DNA of 64,000 nucleotides, from NCBI GenBank assembly GCA_027924585.1, contig BSBM01000870.1, positions 2,232,001-2,296,000 of the forward strand. The letters run 5' to 3'. The notes under the pieces are model-generated. The model was not told the DNA's origin and searched no databases. It saw only the letters and a program-made list of their open reading frames with translations. The stretch's first letter is position 1; each line of letters begins with the position of its first letter. Shown piece after piece: positions 41,445 to 54,320 of this stretch. This stretch comes from Larix kaempferi. Lineage: Eukaryota; Streptophyta; Pinopsida; Pinales; Pinaceae. The position numbers and the translations under genes are program-made.

Positions 41445-42989
41445 CCTAGGTTGATTATTAGAGTAAAAGTTTTAGATACACCACTCTTGCTGATGTATTG
41501 GTCAAACTTTATACAATATTATGGCTGATATTAAGAGCCTATCATCAGTATTGGGAGCTTTTACAAATTTTTACTTCAAATATCAAATTGCAGCAACTTT
41601 AAATTATCATCACACAATTAACCATATTACATTATCAAACATCATCATAAACACAAAAGATCATACACAATGCACAAATATTTTACGTGGAATTCTCCGT
41701 AACAATCCTCTAACTGTTCTTGAACTCAACTCAACTAGACTGCCTTATTGTGCTTTTCAAGGTGTATGTTTTTAGCCCTTATCACAACAAGAACAAGGTC
41801 TATAATATGATAGTTAAAGTTTCATGGAATAAATTATATCCTAGTGTAGATTCATCCATTATAACAACCATCCAATAGTCCTTTAGACATTCCCTTCAAA
41901 TATGATCTGGATGTATTTCACTTCAGTCCACAAATGGTCCTAATCAAGTGTGATCTAGGACAACCCTTAGACTCTCAAACATCGACCTCTCAATTATTTA
42001 AATTATGATCCTCAACAAGACATATCAAGAGCATGGAATAGGCCTAAAAAGCATCCACATAACATATAAACCCAATATACTAGGATCCAAAACAAAAAAG
42101 TACTAAGTGTACTTATACATGACAAAATATGTCCTTCAATCACCCTTGATCAATACTCTTCATGCTCCTCCTTCGACCCTTCTCTATAATTTTAGACCTT
42201 TTGTCCCTTCCCAATTCATTGCCTCATATTTATACTATCTCACCTTAGTAATTTGTTGTCCCAAATCCCATCTTCTTATCTGTAATTCACTATCTCAGAT
42301 GTGCTTGAGATTGTCTCCAAATGAGGACACTTCCCTGGTATTTATACACTACAAGTTGCCTCTTGACTGGGCCTACTTGATATAATTTCCCATTCTAAAT
42401 TTTCTTTTGACTAGGCTGACTTCATTTGTAGCTTGTGTTAATTCTTGTTTTCAACTATCTTTTGTCTGGGCCAACTTTACTTAGGTTTTAGGCCAACATT
42501 TAGGAGGTTTCCTATCGCCAACCTTACCCCTATTTAGGGCTTCTTCTATGCTTCTTTCAGGCACTTCAAGGCCCTTTTTTAAAGGCTTCTTTAGAGCTTC
42601 ATCAAGGATTCTTATAGGTTTCTTCAAGACATTTCATAATTTATTTTAATGGATTCTTCACTTGGCTTCATGGCTTCAATACTTCATGGCTCTTTAAGGT
42701 TGGGTTTTGACATCAATGACAAACTTATTCAACATATACCCCTTTTTCATTGATGGAAACTATCATACTCCCCCTATAATCATGATCCCTCTGTCATCAT
42801 GATTATAATATTTCTCTCCCCCTTTGACATCAATGGAAAAGTGTAACTCCTCCTGACAATATCTCTCCCCTTCTTCTCTTGTTGTGTCACTCACAATTGC
42901 TTTTCTGCTGAAGATTATGTTGATCAATTTGGGTTAGAAATTACTCCTAGTATTTGTTGGATATACTCAAAATTCTCCCTCGAGAGAGG
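41445..42989. other. Unassigned non-coding stretch, possible old copia 3' end on the minus strand
   Basis: No gene is seen; frames at 41521-41775 and 42107-42385 lack known motifs. Near 42810-42835 the minus strand reads CATTGATGTCAAAGGGGGAG, the kind of purine-rich tract found before the 3' LTR of SIRE-like copia elements. I cannot trace that element further. Confidence 0.4.
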
Positions 42990-44607
42990 TGACAGGCCCC
43001 TAAAATGACACATTATTTGGGTCATCTTGGTGATACTTAATGAGCTAAAAAGGATTAAGTATGCGTGATTAATGATGAACTTTTGATAATATTACTTAAA
43101 GCTTATGCATATTTGATAAATGAATATATTGACATTTGATTAGTAATGTTTACTTTATTTGGTTATTCCTTTTATGTATTTGCTAAATACAATGGACTAA
43201 TATTTTTCAAATCATTCTTGATTTGTGACAAAGTTATAGGTGGAAGTTATCTAAAGCAAATTGGAAGAGATCAAATCACAACAACCAACTCAATCTTATT
43301 CAATGAGTTAACTAGCCAAACTAAAACAAGATTGAGAAATTTAAGGGATTATGTCGCCTAATTATTCTCATGATATGCCACCACTTAAAGAGAGACTTAA
43401 TGGTCATCCAAGGTCAAAATTATGGAGGCTTGGTCGAATTCCTCAAGAAGGAATCAATCCCACAAAGTTAGCATGTTGATTTCTAGTTAACTAGGGGAAC
43501 TCTTCCACAAATTAAGGAGTTGATTGCATGGGATAGTTTCTAATTATTCTCATGATATTCCACCACATGTAAGAAGGAATCAACATCATCCCAAGTCGAA
43601 ATCAAGGAGGCACTTTCTAATTTATCAAGGAGAAATCAATCCCACCAACTTCCATGCGGATTTATAGTTAACTGGGACAACTTCAATAAATCAAGGAGCT
43701 GATTGCATGGGCCATTTTTAGTTATTCTTGTATAAATAATAGTAAATTTTATAGCATGAGTTAAATATTCAATTATTATTCTTCTCTTTATCATTTTCAT
43801 TCCTCCTTTTCTGGTCAAGGCGAATTTCTATAAAGAGGTAGCTTGCTTCCCCATTTTAATAACAGATTATTAAATACATAAGAGCTAGTTTTGTTACATC
43901 TTTAGTATACTTGCTTAGGTGAGGTTCTAGGAGCTTCTGTGGGTTGGTACCACTTAAGGGAAGGACTAAGAAACCTTGCATGTCTTTAATTTTTTTTACT
44001 TTATTTTATGTCATTATCTTCTGCGCGTTTGTCTTTCCTGTAGTTTCTTGTAGCATTCCTGTAATGATCCTGTAGTTTCCTATTACATTACTGTAGTCTT
44101 CTGTTACAAGTTCTTTTAGATTAAATCCAAATTTATTTCCTATTATTTCAATTTTGGCATTTTATTTCTTGCAAGCTTCAAGTCATTCTTGATTTTCCTA
44201 GTTAGTTGTTGCTTCACATTTACCATTTTTCTTAGTTAGAATTTCAAGTTATTTCCTTAAACATCTTTATTTTCCTAGATTAAGTTACTTCTTTGCATTT
44301 AACATATTTCTTAGTTATCATTTCAAGTTATTTCCTGTATTTCTTTATTTTCCTAGATTAAGTTGTTGCTTTACATTTACCGTCTTTCTTAGTTAGCATT
44401 TCAAGTTATTTCCTTGACGTATTTATTTTCCCAGTTAGTTGTTGCTTTGCATTTACTATCTTTCTTAGTTAGTCTTTCAAGCTATTTCCTTTTCAATTGC
44501 ATATACAATGCATAGTACCTCTTTAGTTTTTACGAACTCCCAGATTGATAATTTAATTAATTAGCTAACGGATTAAATGTTTATGGCTGCAATTCTTTGG
44601 CCTGTCA
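42990..44607 (+). repeat. 5' LTR of an Athila-like element
   Basis: 1618 bp bounded by a perfect 9-bp inverted repeat TGACAGGCC...GGCCTGTCA. Its first 260 bp recur at 46871-47125. Inside are a two-unit repeat of about 185 bp (43360-43725, GAATCAATCCCACAA, AGTTAACTAGG) and four units of about 80 bp (44190-44490, TTCTTAGTTAGCATTTCAAGTTATTTCC). No gene is present. Confidence 0.85.
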
Positions 44608-44612
44608 CTTTT

Positions 44613-44630
44613 TGGTGCTGTTGCTAGGTA
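44613..44630 (+). promoter_or_regulatory. Degenerate primer binding site of the Athila-like element
   Basis: After a 5-base spacer (CTTTT) lies TGGTGCTGTTGCTAGGTA, which is the common gypsy primer site TGGCGCCGTTGCCGGGGA with several C-to-T/G-to-A type changes. Those changes fit decay of methylated cytosines. Confidence 0.7.
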
Positions 44631-46870
44631 TATGCTAAGGTTGTATTAGGAATAGTTTGAAATTTTATTGGAAAAACTAAAGAAAAAAGATTGCATGTAT
44701 CCATATGATTTATATGTATCAAACCTCCATGTTTGTGGTGTATGTTGAAGTAGGTACTCATGGCCAGTAGGTACAAAATTCCTATGGTGAAAACCTCTTT
44801 GAGGCACCTAGGACAAGAATTTGCTTTAAAACCTCCTTTGAGGTGGGTAAAGGTCCGTATAAATGAAATATTCCTCATAGTGAAAACCAACAATGGCACC
44901 ATATGAGGTAGGTCATTGCTCTGATAAAAAAATGAAAATGAAAAAGAATAAATAAAGATGTATTTGTACAAGGTACTCTTCACACTTGTTCCCACATGTC
45001 ATGCATGTAAAATGATAAGAGAATTCACTCAATGAGTACAATCCCATGGAAGACAAAATAACATGCATGTAATATATGGCAAGTATCCTTTCACGTTTCC
45101 GAAGAAAAATAAGAAGTAGAGCATTCAAGAATCAATAAGCGGTATGGTACAATGTCTTAATATTACTTCCAAATGGTTTCATATAAGAGGCTGAAAAAAT
45201 TTGAGGGTGTAGATGACATATTAATCTATCTCCCCATGCAATTTAATTAGAAATAGATGAGTTTAAGGGGGGTCGAATATTCAATTACATCACTCCACCT
45301 AAAATTTGCATAGTTGAGGACATCTCTAGCATAGGTACAATGTTCTTCTCATTAATCCTTCAAACATTGGAGTCAAGGTCTGAAAATTTGAGGGTGTAGG
45401 GGATATATTCCTCTATCTTCCCATGTAGTTTCATTTAAAAATATTAATTTTTAGTGGGGTAAAAAATTAAATTATAGTCATGTACAAATCAACCCAGAAA
45501 GTTAAGAGATCTTGCAACAGTTTTGACATGGGTGCATTCTTTTTTGATAGCTAATGGTTTTGAAAGAAGGCTTGAATTTTTTCTGGGGGTATATATGACA
45601 TAATTCTCTACCTATAAAAAAAATTTCCTATCAAAAGAGTGAGTATAATAGGTTAAATTTTTTTAAATATAGTCACCTACATGAAGCATGGGGATTTGAA
45701 GGAAGATATGATACATGTCGTTATTTTGATCGTTAATACTTAATGACATGGAATCGAGACTTGAAATTTTTACAAGATGTATAGGACATACTCCTACATT
45801 ACCTATTAATATTTCATAAAAAATTGAGGTGTATAAATGGGTAAAAAATTTAATTACAGACCTGCATAGAAAAAGCAGTATTCAGCCTCTAGAAGAAGAG
45901 CCATCAGGTGGAATAAACAATTATCTGATCTTGCAAATGCATGAATCATTTTTTTTGAGAATTATTCATGAATAATTCAGGCCAACAATTATTTCAATAA
46001 AGATATCCAAATATGATAAGAAAGCGATCCAACAAGTAAAATCAAGCGAGCCAGCAAGTGAAAACAATCGAGCCAACAAGAGAAAGCAAGTGCCAACAAT
46101 CGAATCCAAGAAAACTAGAAGATGAAATAAAACCAACCATTTCAATCTAATCCTTCAAGATGGAACCTGGATGAAAACATTCAAAGGTTAAGTAAACGGG
46201 TAACGTACTAACCCTTGTCAATTTATTCATTTAACATTCATGCAAGGCTTATAGTAATATCATAAAATTTTAAATTCGATGAGGACATTGAAACTCAAGT
46301 CCGAGGAGGCCATTTTCACAACAAAAGAGGGAATATACATGTATATAAATAATCAATCCATCACTTTCCAAGGTATTTTCATGTTTAAGGGTAATGCAAA
46401 AAGGATGTAAACACTGTTACTAAAGAGCATTCATGTCATGGTTATACAAGATAGTTTTCCTTATGCATTACGATTTCAAAGATTGTGTGTTTTTCTTGTC
46501 CACTTTCAAAAGCTCATATACAATGTCCATCCAATAAAAAGAAAAAAAGAGCACTACAGGAACCACATTCTTCACCATTATTAAAAAACAACAGAATATT
46601 GTATGAAAGTGAAGCAACAACATTAAGAGGAGCAGTTAAATAACTTAACATTTCAAGGGGATAAAATGAACATTTGAACATCCAATACCAAGGTTACCAT
46701 GCACCCAATATTACTTTCAAAATAAATATTATATATCAACCTTCTTCACATGATATCAAATGGAATTGACCACTACAATAAACATCATGTTCATACTCTA
46801 TGAAGACACCAACTTTTGGGGAAGTTGTTTTGTTGCATGAGGACATGAAAAACCTTAAATTTGGGGGGTA
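44631..46870 (+). other. Short non-coding interior of the Athila-like element, with about 185-bp repeats
   Basis: No gag or pol motif is found in the 2.2 kb between the LTRs. Four degenerate units of about 185 bp (45190-45880) share TGAAAATTTGAGGGTGTAG, a ...GACATATTCCTCTA block and GGGTAAAAAATTAAATTA. Minus-strand frames at 44624-45128 have no known domain. The polypurine tract AAATTTGGGGGG ends near 46868. Confidence 0.7.
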
Positions 46871-47132
46871 TGATGGGTCCCTAAAATGACACATTATTTG
46901 GCCTATCTTGATGATACCTAAGGAGATAAAAATGATTGAGTATGTGTGATTAATGATGAACTTATGATAATTTTACTTAAAGGCTATGCATATTTGTTAA
47001 ATGCATATCTTGACAGGTGATTAGTAATGTTTACTTTATTTGATTATTCCTTTTATGTATTTGCTAAATAATGGAATAATATTTGTCAAATCATTCTTGA
47101 TTTGTAATGGATTTATAGGTGAAGTTCATATA
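46871..47132 (+). repeat. 3' LTR start of the Athila-like element, cut by Copia-3
   Basis: TGATGGGTCCCTAAAATGACAC matches the 5' LTR start and runs 262 bp until Copia-3 begins at 47133. The remainder lies right of the window. Confidence 0.85.
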
Positions 47133-47826
47133 TGTGAATTTTTTTTCACAGGTGGGTATCCAATAACAAAACCAACCTCACAAGTTTTACACAGTTCTAT
47201 AGGAAAATAAAGAATAAATAATGTGAAAAGACACAAGAATATTGGAACTCAATTGGAATACTTTCCATGCTTGTATTATTCATCATTGTGTATACATTTA
47301 TTATACATATTCAATAGAGAAATTCATGAGCCTTAAGAGGCAGTTGGAAGTCCACTGAAGATACATGCTTAGTTAGCATGAATCCATATCCAAACAAGAA
47401 CTAGTTGCAACTCATGATGGAAGGATAGTTAACTGAAGGTGGTTGGCGCATGAGGAAGGAAATATGATAGAAATTAGTGAATAAGAACTCAAGTATGTGC
47501 ATTAGGTGACTTGTAGTGGTCAAAGAGGTACTACTACACTCAAACTCATTGAGTCTAGGTATGAGAGTCAGTTAACTAGGTGAGATTGGGGACAAGGCGC
47601 TCCAAATCAAGGAACTGACTCAATTAACTCCTAAAACAATGAATGAGGGTGCATTAGATCCTAAATGATAGGTATAAGGCACTTTGAGTGGATAAGGTGG
47701 CCAATAATGATAAAAAATAAGCACTAGGGGGTCAACAACATAATCTAGGTGCTAGGAGACTCAATTATTCATGCATGGAGTGCATGAATAATGTATGTCC
47801 AAGGTCTAGATGGATATTATGTTCCA
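47133..47826 (-). repeat. Copia-3 3' LTR
   Basis: 694 bp, TGTGAATTTTTTTTCACAGG...TATTATGTTCCA on the + strand. A C8 run and TTAAG (minus strand CTTAAGGGGGGGG polypurine tract) follow at 47828-47840. Confidence 0.88.
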
Positions 47827-47840
47827 ACCCCCCCCTTAAG

Positions 47841-49053
47841 TGTGACTTATATGAGGAAAATCAAAATTAAGGCCTTGGTAACAAAGACCAAAGGTAACCC
47901 CTTACAAAAAGTTTTTATTAGTCCTTATTAACCGAGGAAAGAAGGAAAAACTAATGGGAACAAAACCTCCCCTAAAAAAATGACATGATACAGAGAAAAA
48001 GGCCTTCACAATGTCTTATTATTCACTAGAATGAGATGAATATATTGCTTCTTGGTGAGATACTTTGTGAAGATGTTGTAGATGCCTTGATCATGCACAA
48101 AATTGTCAATGTAGTGCAAACAAAAAACAAGTGTAGGAGCCCCTTTGAACTCAGCTTCTGTTGATGGAGGAGCATCAAATGAATGCTTCTTTATGTGAAC
48201 ACATACATAATAATATTTGAAAACATAATCAAATATGGACAAGATATATGTGCACTCTCCTATTTAAAATGCTTCATTGAACTCATTAGGATCAGTAACA
48301 TGTGCAGCTGCATAATGACAATGTAGCCATGTATCTTCTTCTCAAACTGATTTATCACCTTCCTAAATTCACAATGGAGCTTATGAGGATTTGAAACAGA
48401 AAAATAGGAATCATATGGAGTAGCAAACATGAATGGTGAAGTGTCTCCATGAGCAAGTAGGATCACGAAAATAAAAGATCGTGCAACATAATTATACTGA
48501 TTGTTGAGTGAACTTGCGGGATCTTTAGACTATGTAACCTTGAACTTTGAACAAAAAAGGTGATATTAGGTCCAAACATGTGGAATATTAGTCCAAACAT
48601 ATCCAATGTGATGGCATTAAATCCAATGAAATACATGAAATATTGGAATGCAACTGAAACAAGTGACATAGATCAGAAACCATGGGTTTGTCAACTGGCG
48701 CACTTGGGGGTTGAGGCATCTTTTTTGAATCTAATGGTGTGAAGGATGAATGTGTAGAACATAAAACATGCTTATAAACTTATGAATCAGATTCATAGAT
48801 CTGATAGGAATGATTCGAATCTATTTGAAAAGATATTTCAGAAGTCAAGTCAGAAACATGTGAAAAAAACACAAGGATTGAGAGGTGGTTCCGGTGGACT
48901 AACCGAAGATTCTTCCAATGAAGGGATGGATATTTATGATTATGATATATCAGATTTGCATCTAAATAAAAAATATCAGAATCATAAAAAAATGGTTTTA
49001 CTTGAGCACTCAAAGCATAACAATGATTACCTTCATGAGTAGCACTTAGACAA
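47841..49053 (-). pseudogene. Copia-3 pol remnant
   Basis: Minus-strand pieces run from a post-nucleocapsid stretch (THEGNHCYALSAQVKP, near 49010) through unassigned decayed DNA to an RNase H C-terminus. The RNase H part reads SFDAPPSTEAEFKGAP (near 48150) and QGIYNIFTKYLTKKQ (near 48060), matching the STEAEY and DIFTK blocks of copia. RT and integrase cores are not recognisable; a large internal deletion is likely. Confidence 0.7.
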
Positions 49054-49058
49054 TGTTC

Positions 49059-49716
49059 TGTTAATTTTTCAGAATTTACTTCAATCTGATCTAGGATCTT
49101 AACTAAGAGAACAACATGTACATCATATCTACAACATATCAATCATGAACACAATAATGCAAGCACACAAGAGACACAGATTTTACTTGGGGAAAACCAT
49201 AAAGGTGAAAAACCCCAATAACTTCCTCAGAGATAGATAGAGCAATGATACAACCCAAGCATAAGAGATAGACATCTCCTAGCAGCAGCTTCTTCTCCTC
49301 CACAAGTGCGCCACTCTCTCGAGAGTGTGAGAGAGAATAGAATGATGAAATAGAGTGCCTCCCACACTCTATTTATACTTGACTTGACTTGCCTAATAAC
49401 CTTTACTAGGTCGGCCTGAACTTAACCACATAACATAATGCTGATTGGGCCGACACCCAATAGGGTGGTCTAATAACCCTTTGACCCACATGACTTATAC
49501 AGGGCCAACCCTAACAAGGTGGTTTAATAACCCATCAAGCATAATTTATGACACTTACAATATAAATGACGACACTTCCGTATAGAGGAATAATAACATC
49601 TCTATAGGAATACAAACACTTCCCTATAGATGAATAATACCATCTCTATAGGAGTACAATATACATATATGAAATACATGGGTGAAAAACATTCCGAAGT
49701 TACATATACATCAACA
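49059..49716 (-). repeat. Copia-2 3' LTR
   Basis: 658 bp, TGTTAATTTTTCAG...ATACATCAACA. It differs from the 5' LTR mainly by lacking a duplicated segment of about 43 bp. Contains GTGCGCCACTC and GGTCGGCC words shared with the Copia-1 LTR. Confidence 0.93.
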
Positions 49717-49973
49717 CTCCCTCTTCACTAGGAAGGTATTTATCGACATAGGTCTTCTAGCACAAGTCTTCTTCTCTGGATCATCGTCACTGGATAATCG
49801 TCATTCAGTCATCGTCATCATCACTGCTGCTGCTAACTCAATCAATCTATGAATCTACTCATCATAGGAAGTTCTACAGAGCCAGTCCTTTTTCATACTG
49901 GATGTAGGCCCACCACCTGCAGGTCTGAATCACTAGCCATACTGTGGAATCCTCAGGACTTATTACATGCGTC

Positions 49974-51080
49974 ACAAAACCTCGCAAGAGCATCCCAGGA
50001 TGTTACGAGCACACGACTCTACCTGTAGGATCTCCCAGGGCCATATTATATGTGACCTCACCACAAAACCTCACAAGAGCATCCCAGGCTGTTACAAGCA
50101 CACAACTCTACCTATAGGATCTCCCAGGGACATATTACATGTGGTCACCACAAAACCTCGCAAGAGCATCCTAGGCTGTTATGAGCACACAGCTCTACCT
50201 ATAGGATCTCCCAGGGCCAAATTACATGTGGTCATGGCAAAACCTCGCAAGAGCATCCCAGGACTTATTACGGGCACACATCCCAACCTATCGGATCTCC
50301 TAGGGACATATTATATGCCATAGGACAAAACCTCGAAAGAGCATCTGCCAGATATCCCAGGGCCAAATTATATGCCATAGGAAAAACCTCGAAAGACTAT
50401 CTGCATATCTCCCAGGGCCAAATTATATGTCCTCCCAAAGCAAAACCTTGAAAGAGCATTTTCCAGATATCCCAGGGTCATATTACATGCCATAGGAAAA
50501 ACCTCGAAAGACTATCTGCAAATCTCCCAGGGCCAAATTATATGCTTATCTGCACAACCTGTTCCACGGCCATAGAGTATCAACCTGATACTCACCATAC
50601 ATCATCCTGATGTACACATGATCATCCTGATCATCATCACTGTAACATCCTGCTACATGTCATCTGGAGCAACATCCTGAAGCTCGTCATCCATGATCAT
50701 CCTGATCATACAATGCATCTACCTGATGCATACCAAGTATCTTCCTGATACATATCACCATACATGATCCACCTGATCATACAATGTATCCACCTGATAC
50801 ATACATAGATACATGATCCACACAATGTATCCACCTGATATATATCAACATACATGATCTACCTGATCATACACAGTATCCACCTGATACATATACAGAT
50901 ACATGGTCCAAGCATCCAACATGATGCATATACAAATACATATAAATGATCCAACTGATCATATCCAGCATCCAACATGATGCATACATACCTATACATA
51001 TAAATGATCCAACTGATCATATCCAACATCCAACATGATGCATATACAGAGCAGTAATTGGAGCATCGTCCTGATGCTCA
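49974..51080 (-). repeat. Copia-2 3' untranslated tandem repeats
   Basis: Two families are present. From 49974 to about 50550 there are six to seven units of 75-95 bp with AAAACCTCGCAAGAGCATCCCAGG and GGATCTCCCAGGGCCA. From about 50570 to 51050 there are shorter units of about 45 bp with ATCCACCTGATACATACA and ATGATCCACCTGATCATA. A 118-residue plus-strand frame here is only repeat. Copia-1 has an unrelated array in the same position. Confidence 0.88.
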
Positions 51081-51159
51081 TCATCCAGCGCTTACATCCA
51101 CAGCCATGTGAAGGATCCTCGTTCCAACATGCTTGGAATGGCTTCTGGAAATGTGTCCA

Positions 51160-51813
51160 TCACTTCTTCCTCGAAGTGTCATCAATCTGAAGAACACCAA
51201 GCCTCTCTCTGAAGTACTCGAACTTCACTCTGGCTAGTGGTTTTGTCAGCACATTTGCAATCTGCTCGTCCATCGCAACATACAGGAGCTTCACTGCTAC
51301 TCTCTGCACCATATCCCTGATATAGTGATATTTGATCTCTATGTGTTTCAACCTGTCGTGAAACACTAGGTTCTCAGATAACTTCACACAACTCTGGTTG
51401 TCACAAAAGATACCGGTAGCCTCCAGCGGGAGATCAAATAACTCAAACAGTAGCTTCCGAAGCCACACTGCCTCACAACTAGCCGAAAAGGCTGCAACAT
51501 ACTCTGCCTCAGCTGTATTCAGTGCTACGCAGGACTGCTTCCTTCTAAACAAAGAGATCACACCTGATCCCATATTGAAGTAGCACCCAGATGTGCTCTT
51601 CCTATCTGCAACACTTCCTGCCCAATCTGAATCAACATAACCCTGTAGGTTAAACTTTTGATTCGCTTCATACTTGAGCCCATAATCAACTGTACCCTTC
51701 AGGTACCTCAAAATATGCTTTACAGCAACTAGGTGAACACTCCTCGGATCTGTCAGTAACTGGCTCAATGTGTTCACCACAAAGAAATATCTGGTCTCGT
51801 GTTCATCAGGCAC
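51160..51813 (-). CDS. Copia-2 RNase H
   Basis: The 217-residue open frame contains the end of RT/connection (LVAVKHILRYLKGTVDYG) and a full copia RNase H: YVDSDWAGSVADRKSTSGC, NTAEAEYVAAFSASCEAVWLR, FCDNQSCVKLSENLVFHDRLKH and the C-terminal IANVLTKPLARVKFEYF. Asp, Glu and Asp of the active site are present. It is the best preserved pol part of the window, although RT just upstream is shifted. Confidence 0.9.
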   Translation of the reverse strand: MPDEHETRYFFVVNTLSQLLTDPRSVHLVAVKHILRYLKGTVDYGLKYEANQKFNLQGYVDSDWAGSVADRKSTSGCYFNMGSGVISLFRRKQSCVALNTAEAEYVAAFSASCEAVWLRKLLFELFDLPLEATGIFCDNQSCVKLSENLVFHDRLKHIEIKYHYIRDMVQRVAVKLLYVAMDEQIANVLTKPLARVKFEYFRERLGVLQIDDTSRKK

Positions 51814-51829
51814 ATCAAGGACCCAATCA

Positions 51830-52645
51830 TCTGACGATACATAGTGATATCAACCGACTCAAATGAAGCATCACACAGAAGTTTAAGGTTTGATGCCATA
51901 GGTGTGGCCATTGCCTTACAGTCCATCATCCCGAACCTCTTCAGGATATGTACTACATACTTCCCTTATCCAAGGAAGATTCCATCTGCACTATGCCACA
52001 CCTCAATGCCAAAAACAAATAGTGCATCATCCCCAAGTTCTTCATCTTGAAATCGGTAGCAAGCTTCCGTTGCATGTCGGAAATCAATCTATCCTCTCCT
52101 GTTACAAATAGGTCATCCACATACAATAAGAGTATCACTGGATTTCCTTCCTCAACCTTGTGGTAAAGGTTGGAATCCGCTTTACTCTTGGTAAAGCCCA
52201 AACTGGATAGAAAGCCGTCTATCCTACCATACCAAGTTCTGCACATATATGACTCCCTGTCATGTGTCTCAGAACCAAGTGGTTGCTCCATATACACTTC
52301 TTCTTCAACTACATCATTCAAGAAAGCTGTCTTGAAATCCAACTGGTGTATCTTCCCTTTCATCACTGCAGCCAGAGCAAGTACGGATCTAATAGGAGCA
52401 AAAGTCTCTATGCTACCACCTGCAGCATGCTTGATCTTGTAGATCCTCTTGGAAGTCACTACATACTCCCCTTCAGGTCTTGGGACTGCATCCCAAACAT
52501 CTTCATGATCGACTGGTACTCCTCGATCATGGAATTCTTCCCAGATCTTGGGAAATTCAATATCTTCAATATTTTCAATAGATAACTTTGTTGCCGAACA
52601 AATGTTGTAGTCCTTCTTTTGTAGGTGATGGTATACGATCTTTCC
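51830..52645 (-). pseudogene. Copia-2 reverse transcriptase remnant
   Basis: Pieces include EYQSIMK and VWDAVPRPEGEYVVTSKRIYKIKHA (across a shift near 52460), QLDFKTAFLND, EEEVYMEQP, SLGFTKSKADSNLYH and the catalytic LLLYVDDLFVTG (near 52110). Several blocks are missing or shifted. The exon-like piece starts at 52645 with GAAAGATCG after a TGTAG acceptor-like site. Confidence 0.85.
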
Positions 52646-53036
52646 TACACAACAAGTTAATTTGCATGATTATAAAACATCTCATAGTTTTCAGAACAAA
52701 ATTTTACACATAAAGAAATATGTCATAAAGTCATGCAATTATCTTAGCCAATGCTTCAATACAACATTTATCCATATCCCGTAACTTTCTAGATGCCTTC
52801 CAATCTCTACCAGAACATTGTTAAGAGTGTGCACAACTCCCAACATGTCAACAAAGAGGTTTCATTCTAGATAAGTAGCAATAGAATGTTGTACAATGCC
52901 ATAGGCCACTTACCCATGTATATTAGTAGTATACTGTTCATCAATGCAACTATTCTAATATGCATAATACACAACCTAATTTTAGGAACATGAGTATATA
53001 CAGTATTATTTAAACAATAAAATAAGCAAGGAATGA
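52646..53036 (-). other. Putative intron of the Copia-2 family
   Basis: AT-rich sequence on the minus strand opens near ATAAGTATTTG and closes TTGTTGTGTAG before the RT region. It is homologous to about 110-540 in Copia-1, at the same place. No reading frame is conserved between the copies. See the separate finding; an inherited insertion is the alternative. Confidence 0.45.
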
Positions 53037-53040
53037 TAAT

Positions 53041-53325
53041 TCAAATACTTATCTTTGTTTGTTTGTTGGGTTGACTCCCTCTCAGTCTTTGCTTCTTTTC
53101 TGCAATTCCATTATGATGTGGATTGTGAAAAGTGGTCAACTCCCTCTGAATATCTGCATCCTTGCAGAAACTACCGAAGTGTGCTCCTTCTTGATCTTTG
53201 CTTCCTTGCAGGAACAACTGGAGTGTGCTCCCTCTTGATCTTTGCTTCTTGCAGGAACAACTGGAGTGTGCTCCCTCTTGATCTTTGCTTCCTGGATTAC
53301 CTGTCCTTGAACTTATATCCATCAC
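53041..53325 (-). pseudogene. Copia-2 integrase scrap with 48-bp repeats
   Basis: The minus strand reads ELTTFHNPHHNGIAEKK, matching the usual copia integrase block TTPHNPQQNGVAERKN. Just upstream a unit of about 48 bp (CTTGCAGGAACAACTGGAGTG) is repeated about three times, replacing the integrase core. Confidence 0.7.
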
Positions 53326-54155
53326 TATGCATGCTTATTAGTATCATCATTGTGTTATCCTCGAGGTCTCATACATAATCACACATTCATTAGTATAATC
53401 TTAATACTATCAAAACACAATAATTTTAAACATGTATAGTCATGATCATTTCAAACACAGATAATAAACATTAGTATTCAAGGTTTCAGGGAAGTCTTCT
53501 TTTACTCATGCATATTCTTATTTGATCATAGGACTCTTCTGGTTAGTTAAATCATCAATCAAGATAAGAGACATAAAATGCATAAACCCTTGATTACTTA
53601 CATTTCTAACTTTATGAATAAACATAACTAATCATACCAAGTGTACTTATATAAGGGATCCTAACACAAGGTAGGATTCTAACTTGATATAGGAAAAACA
53701 TACTTGGATTGGTATGTTAGCTAGTTATGTCTAACATACCCACATGATGTCTTCTTGTTCTTTTCAATGACTTGTGCTAGTAACCTGCATATCTCATAGG
53801 TTAACCATTATAGAACCAAGTTATACATACATCGCAAATAGATCTTCTAAGTGATTTATGACAATGGATGAATCTTTGTTCTCATGTCATCATGATCATG
53901 ATTTGTCTTTCTTGGTGTACCTTTCATGTTAGCGGACAACATAAACCTCATACAACACCATAATGCATTAGTACAATCATAACTGTCAACACCCTAATCA
54001 ATGAATATCTTCTATCATGCATTTATAATTTTATTAAGGTGATGCGACAAGTCTAAATTTAATCAAGATTGTACTAACCGTAATAACATGAAGACAAACA
54101 TACCATAAACTTAATCATGAACAAATCTCGAAACATACCTAGATGAGTCATACCT
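53326..54155 (-). other. Unassigned Copia-2 interior
   Basis: AT-rich, non-coding, with no recognisable motif. On the minus strand it begins (54155) with GTATGACTC right after coding-like gag sequence ending CTACAG, a possible splice donor. Confidence 0.5.
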
Positions 54156-54320
54156 GTAGAGATTGCTTGTAATCTTCTTATGTAAGGCCTTAGCCTCATC
54201 TCCCTCTAAAATAGGAACTTCTTCACTTATGCAGGTGACCAATCCATCCTCTTCTAGGATTAACGCGATCCACTTGATTTGCAGGAACTGGATTAGGGTT
54301 TGTCAGAGAAACCCTAAAAA
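54156..54320 (-). pseudogene. Copia-2 gag N-terminal fragment
   Basis: The minus strand reads FLQIKWIALILEEDGLVTCI and then EVPILEGDEAKALHKKITS, the pattern of a copia gag start (short Trp-containing block, a 'L...I' helix and an acidic stretch). A stop precedes it. No capsid core or zinc knuckle follows. Confidence 0.6.

Noticed and set aside
49967-50323. 118-residue plus-strand frame with repeated peptide
   Set aside because: Entirely within the Copia-2 3' tandem array and antisense to the element.
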